Source: JBHOQX01 sp042408595 (GTDB taxonomy: Bacteria > Chloroflexota > Chloroflexia > Chloroflexales > Roseiflexaceae). Taken from it: a stretch of 25,109 bases of DNA. Both the position numbers and the translations under genes were made by a program. Shown here piece by piece: positions 16,875 through 24,055 of the stretch; position 1 is the stretch's first letter, and each line of letters opens with the position of its first letter. The notes under the pieces were generated by a model that saw only the letters and a list, made by a program, of their open reading frames with translations, made no database searches and was not told where the DNA came from. The DNA is taken from the NCBI GenBank assembly GCA_042408595.1, contig JBHOQX010000018.1:1-25109 (forward strand), read 5' to 3'.

Positions 16875-18146
16875 ATGCGCATCACGGTGATGACGGTCGG
16901 CTCGCGCGGCGATATTCAGCCGCTGCTGGCGCTGGCGCGCGGGCTGCGTGCCGCCGGGCACGCGGTGCGCTTCGCGACGCACGCGGCGTTCGCGCCGTTC
17001 GTGCGGGATCATGGGATCGACGACATCGCTGCGATGACCAACCCGTTTACCGGGATGAATGCCGGGGTCGGGGCGGCCGGCGCTGGTCCGGCGGCGATCC
17101 CGGCCGATGATCGGCCGTTCAAGGTGCGGCTGGAGGAGGCGTTCCGGGGCTGGGCGCGCGAAGGGCTGGCCGCGAGCGCCGATGCCGATGCCGTGATCTA
17201 TTCGCAGCTTTGCGTCGTCGGCGAGTATGTCGCGGAGCGGCGCGGCATCCCCGGCTTTGTGGTGCTCTTCGGGCCGCTTTCGCCCACCGGCGCCTTCCCG
17301 TCCATGTTCGTGCGCCGGCCGTTGCCGCTCGGCGGCGCGTACAACCGCCTGACCCACCAGCTCGAGCGCCAGCTCTCCTGGCGGGGCATGCGCGGCGTGC
17401 TCAACCGGGTGCGGGCTGCCGAGCTCGGCCTCGGGCCGTTGCCCGCCTGGCGGCCACCGGATACGCGCCGCCCGACGCTCTACATCTACAGCCGCCACCT
17501 CGTGCCACGCCCGCCGGATTGGAGCGACAATCTCCACATCACCGGCTTTCTGTTCCTCGACGGCCCCGCCGACTGGCAGCCGCCGCCCGAGCTGGAGCGC
17601 TTTCTGGCGAACGGCCCGCCGCCGGTCTTCGTCGGGCTAGGCAGCATCGGCAACAGCAGCCCGGCGCGGGTGACGAAGCTGCTGCTCCAGGGGCTGGCGC
17701 GCGCCGGACAACGGACGATCGTCAACCCGGGCAACGTCGATCTCCGCGATGCCGAGCTGCCGCCTGAGACGCTCGTCATCGGTGCGACCCGCTACGATTG
17801 GCTCTTCCCGCGCACGGCGGGGGTGATCTGCCACGGCGGGCCGGGCACGCTCAGCTACGCGCTGCGGGCTGGCGTGCCGACACTGGCGGTGCCGTTCTTC
17901 GGCGAGCAGTTCTTCTGGGGCGCGCGGGTCGCCGCGGTCGGCGCGGGGCCGCCCGCCATCCCGCACGACCGGGTGACGCCGGAGCGCGTCGCGGCCGCGG
18001 TGCGGGCGATGGCCAACGACCGGCGGATGCGGGAGCGGGCGGCGGCCCTCGGCCGGGCCATCCGCGCCGAGAACGGCGTGGCAAACGCGGTCGCCGCGGT
18101 GCAGGCACACCTGCCGGCGGTGGCGCAGGCGGAGGTGGGCCCATGA
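16875..18146 (+). CDS. GT1-type glycosyltransferase (MGT/sterol-glucosyltransferase-like)
   Basis: A 423-residue GT-B fold enzyme that moves a sugar from an NDP-sugar to a small-molecule acceptor. The N-terminus MRITVMTVGSRGDIQPLLAL is the typical opening of this family (as in sterol glucosyltransferases and antibiotic glycosyltransferases). The donor-binding motif ICHGGPGTLSYAL has its His at 320, followed by GVPTLAVPFFGEQFFWG. The start at 16875 follows a GAGAGAGA stretch and matches the family start; an in-frame ATG at 16806 would add 23 residues without homology. It ends in an ATGA overlap with the formyltransferase gene. Its position with an aminotransferase and a formyltransferase suggests that it attaches a formylated amino sugar to the peptide. 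Donor and acceptor are inferred. Confidence 0.88.
   Translation: MRITVMTVGSRGDIQPLLALARGLRAAGHAVRFATHAAFAPFVRDHGIDDIAAMTNPFTGMNAGVGAAGAGPAAIPADDRPFKVRLEEAFRGWAREGLAASADADAVIYSQLCVVGEYVAERRGIPGFVVLFGPLSPTGAFPSMFVRRPLPLGGAYNRLTHQLERQLSWRGMRGVLNRVRAAELGLGPLPAWRPPDTRRPTLYIYSRHLVPRPPDWSDNLHITGFLFLDGPADWQPPPELERFLANGPPPVFVGLGSIGNSSPARVTKLLLQGLARAGQRTIVNPGNVDLRDAELPPETLVIGATRYDWLFPRTAGVICHGGPGTLSYALRAGVPTLAVPFFGEQFFWGARVAAVGAGPPAIPHDRVTPERVAAAVRAMANDRRMRERAAALGRAIRAENGVANAVAAVQAHLPAVAQAEVGP
18131..18137 (+). promoter_or_regulatory. Ribosome binding site GGAGGTG for the formyltransferase
   Basis: GGAGGTG lies inside the end of the glycosyltransferase gene, 5 nt before the ATG at 18143. It supports that start and separate efficient initiation despite the ATGA overlap. 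Confidence 0.7.
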
Positions 18147-19087
18147 GCATGGCGACGGGCCGGATCGCGCTGCTCTGCGCGACCGAGCGCGGCGCGCAGG
18201 TGCTGCGCTGGCTGATCGAACGGGTCGGCGGCGAGCGGCTGCTGGTCTTCAGCTTCCGCGAGGAGCCCCACGAGCCGCCGTTCCTCGATCGTATCCGGGC
18301 GCTCGCGGCGGGCGCCGGGGCGCGCTTCGTCGAGGCGCGGCAGGTGGCGGCGGAGCGGCACGCGGCGGCGTGGCAGGAGACGGCGATCGAGCTATTGCTG
18401 GCGGTGAGTTGGCGCTACCTGGTGCCGCCCGCCGTCTATCGCCGCGCGCGGCTGGGGGCGTTCGTCCTGCATGACTCGCTGCTGCCGCGCTATCGCGGCT
18501 TCGCGCCGACCGTCTGGGCCATCCTGAACGGCGAGACCGAGACCGGCGCAACGCTCTGCGAGATGGCCGGGCCGGTGGACGCGGGCGCGATCATCGCCCA
18601 GGAGCGCGTGCCGATCGGGCCAGACGACACCATCACCGGCGTGCTGCCACGGGTGACGGAGGCGTATCTGCGGCTGCTGGAGCGTACGCTGCCGGCGCTG
18701 CTGTGCGGGGACGCGCCGCGCACACCGCAGGATGAGGCACAGGCCAGCTACACCTGCAAGCGCCTGCCCGAGGACAACCGGATCGACTGGCGAGAGCCGA
18801 CCGCGACGATCTACAACCTGATCCGCGCCACCACCCGGCCCTACCCCGGCGCGTGCACCACGCTGGACGGGCGCACGCTCCGTGTCTGGGGCGCGCGCCG
18901 CCTGCCGGACGCGCCGCGCTACGTCGGCCGCGTGCCGGGGCGGGTCGTTGCGGTGCGTCCTGGTGACGGAAGCGCCGTGCTGACCGGCGACGGCGCGCTG
19001 CTGTTGACCGAGGTCCAGTTTGACGACCAGCCGCCGGTCTGCGCCGCGGAGGCGCTGCGCAGCCTGAGCCAGACCCTTGGACGGTAG
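18143..19087 (+). CDS. Formyltransferase, probably acting on a nucleotide-linked amino sugar
   Basis: A 314-residue protein of the 10-formyl-tetrahydrofolate-dependent formyltransferase fold shared by methionyl-tRNA formyltransferase and sugar N-formyltransferases. The core motif HDSLLPRYRG begins at His110, and the catalytic Asp is Asp146 (VDAGAI). The Asn that normally sits two residues before the His (N-x-H) is Val108 here. A C-terminal domain follows from about residue 225 (RPYPGACTTLDGRTLRVW), similar to the FMT C-terminal domain. The gene overlaps the glycosyltransferase gene by 4 bp and lies 17 bp before a WecE-like aminotransferase. That placement points to N-formylation of a 4-amino-4,6-dideoxy sugar rather than Met-tRNA. 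Formylation of the peptide itself is an alternative. Confidence 0.82.
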   Translation: MSMATGRIALLCATERGAQVLRWLIERVGGERLLVFSFREEPHEPPFLDRIRALAAGAGARFVEARQVAAERHAAAWQETAIELLLAVSWRYLVPPAVYRRARLGAFVLHDSLLPRYRGFAPTVWAILNGETETGATLCEMAGPVDAGAIIAQERVPIGPDDTITGVLPRVTEAYLRLLERTLPALLCGDAPRTPQDEAQASYTCKRLPEDNRIDWREPTATIYNLIRATTRPYPGACTTLDGRTLRVWGARRLPDAPRYVGRVPGRVVAVRPGDGSAVLTGDGALLLTEVQFDDQPPVCAAEALRSLSQTLGR

Positions 19088-19090
19088 TGC

Positions 19091-19097
19091 AGGGGAG
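19091..19097 (+). promoter_or_regulatory. Ribosome binding site for the aminotransferase
   Basis: AGGGGAG lies 7 nt before the ATG at 19105. An upstream in-frame GTG at 19087 lacks a comparable site, so 19105 is preferred. Confidence 0.6.
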
Positions 19098-19104
19098 CGC
19101 GCCG

Positions 19105-20268
19105 ATGATGGACCAGCCATACATCCTGTTCAACCGCCCGTGCCTGACCGGCCGCGAGCCGGAGTACATGGCCGAGGCGCTCCGTCTTGGCCATATCTCC
19201 GGCGACGGCGCGTACACCCGGCGCTGCCACGCGCTGCTGCAAGAGGTGCTCGGCTGCGCCGCCGCGCTTCTCACCACATCCTGCACCCACGCGCTGGAGA
19301 TGTGCGCGCTGCTGCTGGATATCGGCCCGGGCGATGAGGTGATCGTCCCGTCTTTCACGTTCGTCTCGACGGTGAACGCCTTCGTGCTGCGCGGCGCGCG
19401 CCCGGTCTTCGCCGACATTCGCCCCGACACGCTCAACCTGGACGAGACAGGCCTCGAGCACCTGATCACTCCGCGTACTCGGGCGATCATTCCGGTGCAC
19501 TACGCCGGGGTGGGCTGCGCGATGGACGCGATCGGCGCGATCGCCAGCCAGCATAACGTGACCGTGGTCGAAGACAACGCCCATGGCCTCTTCGGGCGCT
19601 ACTGCGGCCGGCTGCTCGGCACCTTCGGCGCGCTGGCGACGCTGAGCTTTCATGAGACGAAGAACTTTTCCTGTGGCGAGGGCGGCGCGCTGCTGGTGAA
19701 CGACCCGGCGCTAGTCGAGCGGGCCGAGATCCTGCGTGAGAAAGGGACGAATCGCAGTCGCTTCTTCCGCGGGCAGGTCGATAAATATACCTGGGTGGAC
19801 ATCGGCTCGAGCTACCTGCCCTCCGATCTCCTGGCGGCGTACCTCTTCGCGCAGCTCGAGGCGCGCGATCAGGTGCTGGCAGCGCGCCGCCGCGTTTTCG
19901 ACTACTACCAGGCGCATCTGGCCGAGTGGGCAGAGGCGCAGGGCATCCGGCTGCCGGTGATCCCGCCGGAGTGCGAGCCGTCGTACCATATGTTCTATCT
20001 GCTGCTGCCGGGGTTGGAGGAGCGCCAGGCGTTTATCGCGCATATGCGCAGCCACAACATTCTGACCGTGTTCCACTACCTGCCGCTGCATCTGGCGCCC
20101 TTCGCGGCGCGCTTCGGCGGCAGGCCAGGCGACTGCCCGGTGACCGAAATGGTCAGCGACCGGCTCGTGCGCCTGCCGTTCTTCAACGATCTGACCGATG
20201 CCGATCTGTCGCGAATCGTGGCTGTGGCGCGCAGCTTCACCCTGCGCACGCAGGCTGTCGCCGTCTGA
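19105..20268 (+). CDS. wecE: WecE-like dTDP-4-oxo-6-deoxy-D-glucose 4-aminotransferase
   Basis: A 387-residue PLP-dependent enzyme of the DegT/DnrJ/EryC1 family. WecE (RffA) transfers an amino group to C4 of dTDP-4-oxo-6-deoxy-D-glucose, giving dTDP-4-amino-4,6-dideoxy-D-galactose. Recalled features of E. coli WecE are matched over nearly the whole length: ILFNRPCLTGREPEYM at the start, CTHALEMCALLLDI, PSFTFVSTVNAFVLRGA, VHYAGVGC, the PLP-lysine region SFHETKNFSCGEGGALL, EKGTNRSRFFRGQVDKYTW, DIGSSYLPSDLLAAYL and VFHYLPLHL. E. coli WecE feeds an acetyltransferase, whereas here a formyltransferase is adjacent. Substrate and C4 stereochemistry are inferred from similarity, not shown. No RmlA/RmlB-type genes are in the window, so the dTDP-4-oxo sugar must come from elsewhere. 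Confidence 0.9.
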   Translation: MMDQPYILFNRPCLTGREPEYMAEALRLGHISGDGAYTRRCHALLQEVLGCAAALLTTSCTHALEMCALLLDIGPGDEVIVPSFTFVSTVNAFVLRGARPVFADIRPDTLNLDETGLEHLITPRTRAIIPVHYAGVGCAMDAIGAIASQHNVTVVEDNAHGLFGRYCGRLLGTFGALATLSFHETKNFSCGEGGALLVNDPALVERAEILREKGTNRSRFFRGQVDKYTWVDIGSSYLPSDLLAAYLFAQLEARDQVLAARRRVFDYYQAHLAEWAEAQGIRLPVIPPECEPSYHMFYLLLPGLEERQAFIAHMRSHNILTVFHYLPLHLAPFAARFGGRPGDCPVTEMVSDRLVRLPFFNDLTDADLSRIVAVARSFTLRTQAVAV

Positions 20269-20280
20269 GGGGGCTGAACA

Positions 20281-21066
20281 GTGATAACCGCACCGCCATC
20301 CAGCCCGTGGCTGTTTCGCCCCCGGCCGCAGCCGGCCGGGCGCATCCGGTTGTTCTGCTTTCCGTACTCCGGCGCCGGCGCGTCGATCTTCGTCAGTTGG
20401 GCCGGGGCGCTGCCGCCGGGGATAGAGCTCTGCGCCGTGCAGCTCCCCGGCCGCGAGACGCGCCTGGCCGAGCCGCCCGAGCGCCACCTGGATACGCTGG
20501 TCGAGCGGATACTGCCGGCGCTGGGGCCGTACCTGGAGGGGCCGTTCGCCTTCTTCGGACACAGCATGGGCGCGCTCCTGGCCTTCGAGCTTGCCCGCGC
20601 GCTGCGGCGCAGCGGCGGCCCGCTCCCGGCCCTGCTGGTCGCCTCCGGGCACCGCGCGCCGCACCTGCCCGACCCGCACCCGCCGGCGCACGCGCTGCCG
20701 GAGCCGGAGCTGCTCGACGAACTGCGGCGGCTCAACGGCACGCCGCCGGAGGTGCTGGAGCATCCGGAGCTGCGGGCCATCCTGCTGCCGATCCTGCGCG
20801 CGGATTTCGCGGTATGTGAGACGTATGCGTACCGGGCCGAACCGCCGCTCGCCTGCCCGATCACCGCCTTCGGCGGGCTCGAGGACGGCGACGTGACCCG
20901 CGACGAGGTGGCGGCCTGGCGGGAACAGACGACGGCGGGCTTCTCGCTGCGGATGTTCCCGGGCGATCATTTCTTCTGCAACACGGCCCGCCCGCTGGTG
21001 CTGCACGCGCTGGCTCGCGAGTTGGCGCCGTTCCTGGCGGCGGATCGGGCGCCATTGCCTGGATGA
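20281..21066 (+). CDS. Type II thioesterase (external editing thioesterase)
   Basis: A 261-residue alpha/beta hydrolase of the type II thioesterase family, which removes wrong or stalled acyl groups from NRPS carrier domains. Seen motifs are FCFPYSGAGAS near residue 20, AVQLPGRETRL, the nucleophile elbow GHSMGA with Ser95, and the catalytic His230 in GDHFF. An acidic residue in the GGLEDGDV segment completes the triad. Start is GTG at 20281, with GAGGGGG seven or so bases upstream, 12 bp after the aminotransferase stop. Because no type I thioesterase is visible in either NRPS, this enzyme might also help release product. That is inference; the usual role is proofreading. Confidence 0.92.
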   Translation: MITAPPSSPWLFRPRPQPAGRIRLFCFPYSGAGASIFVSWAGALPPGIELCAVQLPGRETRLAEPPERHLDTLVERILPALGPYLEGPFAFFGHSMGALLAFELARALRRSGGPLPALLVASGHRAPHLPDPHPPAHALPEPELLDELRRLNGTPPEVLEHPELRAILLPILRADFAVCETYAYRAEPPLACPITAFGGLEDGDVTRDEVAAWREQTTAGFSLRMFPGDHFFCNTARPLVLHALARELAPFLAADRAPLPG

Positions 21067-21125
21067 CTGTGGGATCGCCTCGCTATCGGTAGACTGTTCG
21101 GGTGATCTGCAATTGTATCGGGGTG

Positions 21126-21866
21126 ATGCGCATGCCGGAAGCCCACGCTGCTTGCGCCGAGCCACGCGCCGCGCACGCTCCGGCAGCGGGCGAGGTCCAT
21201 ATCTGGACCGCGCGGCTCGATCTGGGGCTGCCGGCGCTCCAGGCGCTGCGGGCGACGCTCAGCCCGGACGAACTCGCCAGGGCGGAGCGCTTCGTCTTTC
21301 GGCGCGACCGCGAGCGCTTTGTCGCCGCGCGCGGCACGCTGCGTGCAGTGCTGGCGAACTACGCCGGCATCCCGCCCGGCGCGCTGGTGTTCGACTACAG
21401 CGCCTTCGGCAAGCCGGCGCTGCGCGGGGGCGGTACGCTGCGATTCAACCTGTCGCACGCTGGCGAGATCGCCGTGATCGGCATCGTGCACGAGCGGGAG
21501 ATCGGTGTGGATGTCGAAGCGATCCGGCCCGCGTTCGCTGGCGAGGAGATCGCCGCGCGCTTCTTCTCGCCCGCGGAGGTCGCGGCGCTGCGGGCGTTGC
21601 CGCCCGAGCAGCAGGCCATCGGCTTTTTCAACTGCTGGACACGCAAGGAGGCGTACATCAAGGCGCTCGGAGAGGGGCTGTCGCACCCGCTGGATAGCTT
21701 CGACGTGTCGCTGGCGCCGGGCGAGCCGGCGGCGCTGCTGGCGGTGCGCGGCGCACCCGCCGTGGAGTGGTCGCTCCACACTTTCGCACCGGCCCCCGGC
21801 TATATCGCCGCGGCGGCGGTCGCCGGCCGCGGCCACCGGCTCGTGTTCCACGAGCTGGCGCTGTAA
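21126..21866 (+). CDS. Sfp-type 4'-phosphopantetheinyl transferase
   Basis: A ~246-residue enzyme that activates carrier domains by transferring phosphopantetheine from CoA to the Ser of GGxS motifs. Family motifs are RFVAARGTLRAVL, FNLSHAGEIAVIG, the magnesium-binding IGVDVEAI, and FNCWTRKEAYIKALGEGL. Length fits the Sfp/Gsp type, which serves secondary-metabolite synthetases. The start is uncertain. ATG 21126 is used; GTG 21102 would add eight residues, and ATG 21132 (MPEAHAAC) has GGGG at a more natural distance. About 60 bp separate it from the thioesterase gene. It closes the run of clearly pathway-related genes and would activate the three carrier domains seen here. Confidence 0.92.
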   Translation: MRMPEAHAACAEPRAAHAPAAGEVHIWTARLDLGLPALQALRATLSPDELARAERFVFRRDRERFVAARGTLRAVLANYAGIPPGALVFDYSAFGKPALRGGGTLRFNLSHAGEIAVIGIVHEREIGVDVEAIRPAFAGEEIAARFFSPAEVAALRALPPEQQAIGFFNCWTRKEAYIKALGEGLSHPLDSFDVSLAPGEPAALLAVRGAPAVEWSLHTFAPAPGYIAAAAVAGRGHRLVFHELAL

Positions 21867-21924
21867 CGAATCGCCGGCGCTCCCGTTCTACATACGAGCC
21901 TGGATCAGCTAACCTGACGGCCGT

Positions 21925-21938
21925 CGCCCTTTCGGGCG
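21925..21938 (+). terminator. Small hairpin after the phosphopantetheinyl transferase gene
   Basis: CGCCC-TTTC-GGGCG forms a 5-bp stem in the 103-bp gap after the last pathway gene. There is no T-run, so it is a weak terminator candidate and may be incidental in GC-rich DNA. Confidence 0.2.
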
Positions 21939-21955
21939 CGGCTATGCCGCAGACA

Positions 21956-21964
21956 GAGGAGGAG
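21956..21964 (+). promoter_or_regulatory. Strong ribosome binding site for the DUF11 protein
   Basis: GAGGAGGAG ends 5 nt before the ATG at 21970. It is the clearest Shine-Dalgarno match in the window and fixes the start of the next gene. Confidence 0.75.
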
Positions 21965-21969
21965 TTCCA

Positions 21970-23958
21970 ATGTCGCCTCGACCCTGGGCAGCGCTGCTTT
22001 CCACCCCTACGCGGCCCGGCCGGGCCGCATGGCTCGTCACGCTACTCGTGCTGCTCGCCCTGATCCCCAGCGGCAGCGCGGCCCTCTCGGCCGGCCCCAA
22101 CCTGACCGACTCGAGCATCAGCGCCTCGCAGGACAGCCTCGGACCCGGCGAGAGCCTGACCCTCACCGTCACCCTGCGCAACACCGGCGACGCGCCCGCG
22201 ACGGTCGATGTCGCCGCACCCGTGCCGGAGGAGGTCAGCTACGTCGGCGGCTCTGCGACGAACGGCGGCCAGCCGGATGGCGGCGCGATCGTCTGGGACG
22301 ATGTCGCAGTCGGAGCCGGCGGCCAGGTCGCGCTCAGCTACCAGGTGCGCGCCCCAGCCACCATCAACACCAGCAAGGACGTCACCGCCCTGGCCAGCAT
22401 CGCCGGCGGCGCACAGCGCTTCATCCGCGCCACCGTCTTTACCCTGACGCCTGCCGGCGCGACCGCCCCACCCTCCCTGGCCGGCTCTGCGAAGACCGCT
22501 TCACAGCAAACAGTCGCTTTCGGCGAGAAGCTGACCTATACGATCACGCTGAAGAACAGCGGCGCGAGCGAGGTGACGGTCGACGTCAGCGACCCGCTCC
22601 CGTCCCGGCTCGACCTGGTGCCGGGGACGATCACCGGCGGCGGGAGCTACAACGCGGCGGCGCGCACGATAGTCTGGAGCGCGGTGAAGGTGCCGGCGAA
22701 CGGGCAGACGGCGCTCAGCTTCCAGGCGACGCCGAACGTCCGGGTGATCGCGCCGACGCTGCTGACCAACACCGCCTACATTCGCATAGGCGACGTGACA
22801 TTCGCCCGCAGCGCGCCCGTGCTGTTGGTGATGCTGCCGCTCCCGCCGGAGCCGGCCATCCGCGGGTCGTACAAACTCCCATCGCAGCGCACGCTCGGGC
22901 CGGATGAGGAGCTGACCTTTACTATCAACATCCATAACAGCAGCAACCTGGACGTGTCGGCCAGCGTGCGCGACCCGCTCCCGCCGGAGCTGCGCTACGT
23001 CCCCGGTTCGGCCTCCAACGGCGGCAGCTTCAGCGGCGGCGTGCTGACCTGGAGCGGCCTGACCGTTCCGGCCGGCGGCGACCTCGCACTGAGCTTCAAG
23101 GTGCGGCAGGCGTCGCCGGTCGCCCGCCCGACGCTGGTCGTGAACACGGCCAGCATCACGAGCGGCGGTGTGACGATCGAGCGGCGCGGGCCAGTGGTGC
23201 TCTTGCCGCAGCGGATCCCCGAGCCCGGCCGCCCGCCGACGGTCGAGAGCGTGCAGGTCGAAGGCGGCGACACGACCACCGACCGCGATGTGACGCTGGC
23301 GATCCGCGCCACGCCGGACGCGGTGAAGATGTACATCCAGGAATGGGAGCTGAGTCCGTTGAATCGCCCGCGCTGGCAGGTGGTGCGCAGCAGCGGCTGG
23401 GTGCCGTTCCAGTCGAGCTACCCCTGGCGGCTCGGCGAGCAGCCCGGCGCGCACGCCATCGGCGTCTGGGTGGCCGATGCCGCCGGTAACGTCTCGCAGC
23501 TCACCCGCCGCGCGGTGGATATCGTCAACCTGGTCGGCCCGGGCTCGGTGGAGCAGGGCGGCGTCGTGCCGTATCTGGTCTACTACAGCGCCGGGACGAA
23601 CGTCAGCGCGACGCTCAAGACCCTGAGCGGCGACGCCGACCTCTATGTCTGGGAGCCGGCCCACGGAGGCAAGCCGGACAAGTCGAGCACGCAGACAGGG
23701 ACGGCGGACGACAGCGTGAGCTTTATCGCGCCCGTCTCCGGCTACTACCTGTTCCTGGTCTACGGCGCGCAGGAGTCGCAGTATGTGTTTACACTGACGC
23801 CAGGCGGCGGCGCGGGCACGAGCGCCGCGCCGGCGGCCGCCAAGCCGGAGGTCTTCACCAGCGAGCCGCTGCTGAGCCAGGCCGGCGTCGATCCGCTCGA
23901 TGTGGCGGTGGCGCCGTTCGCGCCCAACGCGATCTTCCTGCCGCTCGTCGCGCGCTAG
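21970..23958 (+). CDS. Exported protein with three DUF11 repeats and a PPC domain
   Basis: A 662-residue surface or secreted protein with no recognisable enzyme domain. Residues 1-~40 are a signal peptide (basic start, LVTLLVLLALIP, then SGSAALSA). Three DUF11-type beta-sandwich repeats follow at roughly 45-150, 165-275 and 300-400. They show the shared pattern NxG...PLP..L.yVPGS...GG...W....VPAGG...LSF. An Ig-like region (~415-520) leads to a PPC (bacterial pre-peptidase C-terminal) domain at ~523-615, with SGDADLYVW and GYYLFLVYG. The protein ends in IFLPLVAR, a tail I associate with exported Chloroflexota proteins. DUF11 repeats usually act as structural, stalk-like or adhesive modules. 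It follows the NRPS operon after 103 bp and has its own strong RBS. Any role in the pathway is doubtful. Confidence 0.88.
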   Translation: MSPRPWAALLSTPTRPGRAAWLVTLLVLLALIPSGSAALSAGPNLTDSSISASQDSLGPGESLTLTVTLRNTGDAPATVDVAAPVPEEVSYVGGSATNGGQPDGGAIVWDDVAVGAGGQVALSYQVRAPATINTSKDVTALASIAGGAQRFIRATVFTLTPAGATAPPSLAGSAKTASQQTVAFGEKLTYTITLKNSGASEVTVDVSDPLPSRLDLVPGTITGGGSYNAAARTIVWSAVKVPANGQTALSFQATPNVRVIAPTLLTNTAYIRIGDVTFARSAPVLLVMLPLPPEPAIRGSYKLPSQRTLGPDEELTFTINIHNSSNLDVSASVRDPLPPELRYVPGSASNGGSFSGGVLTWSGLTVPAGGDLALSFKVRQASPVARPTLVVNTASITSGGVTIERRGPVVLLPQRIPEPGRPPTVESVQVEGGDTTTDRDVTLAIRATPDAVKMYIQEWELSPLNRPRWQVVRSSGWVPFQSSYPWRLGEQPGAHAIGVWVADAAGNVSQLTRRAVDIVNLVGPGSVEQGGVVPYLVYYSAGTNVSATLKTLSGDADLYVWEPAHGGKPDKSSTQTGTADDSVSFIAPVSGYYLFLVYGAQESQYVFTLTPGGGAGTSAAPAAAKPEVFTSEPLLSQAGVDPLDVAVAPFAPNAIFLPLVAR

Positions 23959-23977
23959 TCAGTCGATCGGAATCGCG

Positions 23978-24020
23978 GGGCGCGGAGGAACCCGGCGGCC
24001 CGGCCCGCCGCCTCCGCCCC
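23978..24020 (+). terminator. Nested GC-rich hairpin after the DUF11 gene, possible terminator
   Basis: The outer stem is GCGGAGG (23982-23988) with CCTCCGC (24011-24017); the inner stem is CGGCGG (23993-23998) with CCGCCG (24005-24010), loop CCCGGC. A short GGG/CCC extension is possible outside. It begins about 20 bp after the stop codon. No T-run follows, so factor-independent termination is uncertain. Confidence 0.45.
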
Positions 24021-24055
24021 TGCGCTGCTAACGCCAGCCGTCCTTGCAGGCGCCC

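Noticed and set aside
21067..21125. Promoter before the phosphopantetheinyl transferase
   Set aside because: No convincing -35/-10 pair was found; the short gap fits continued transcription from the operon.
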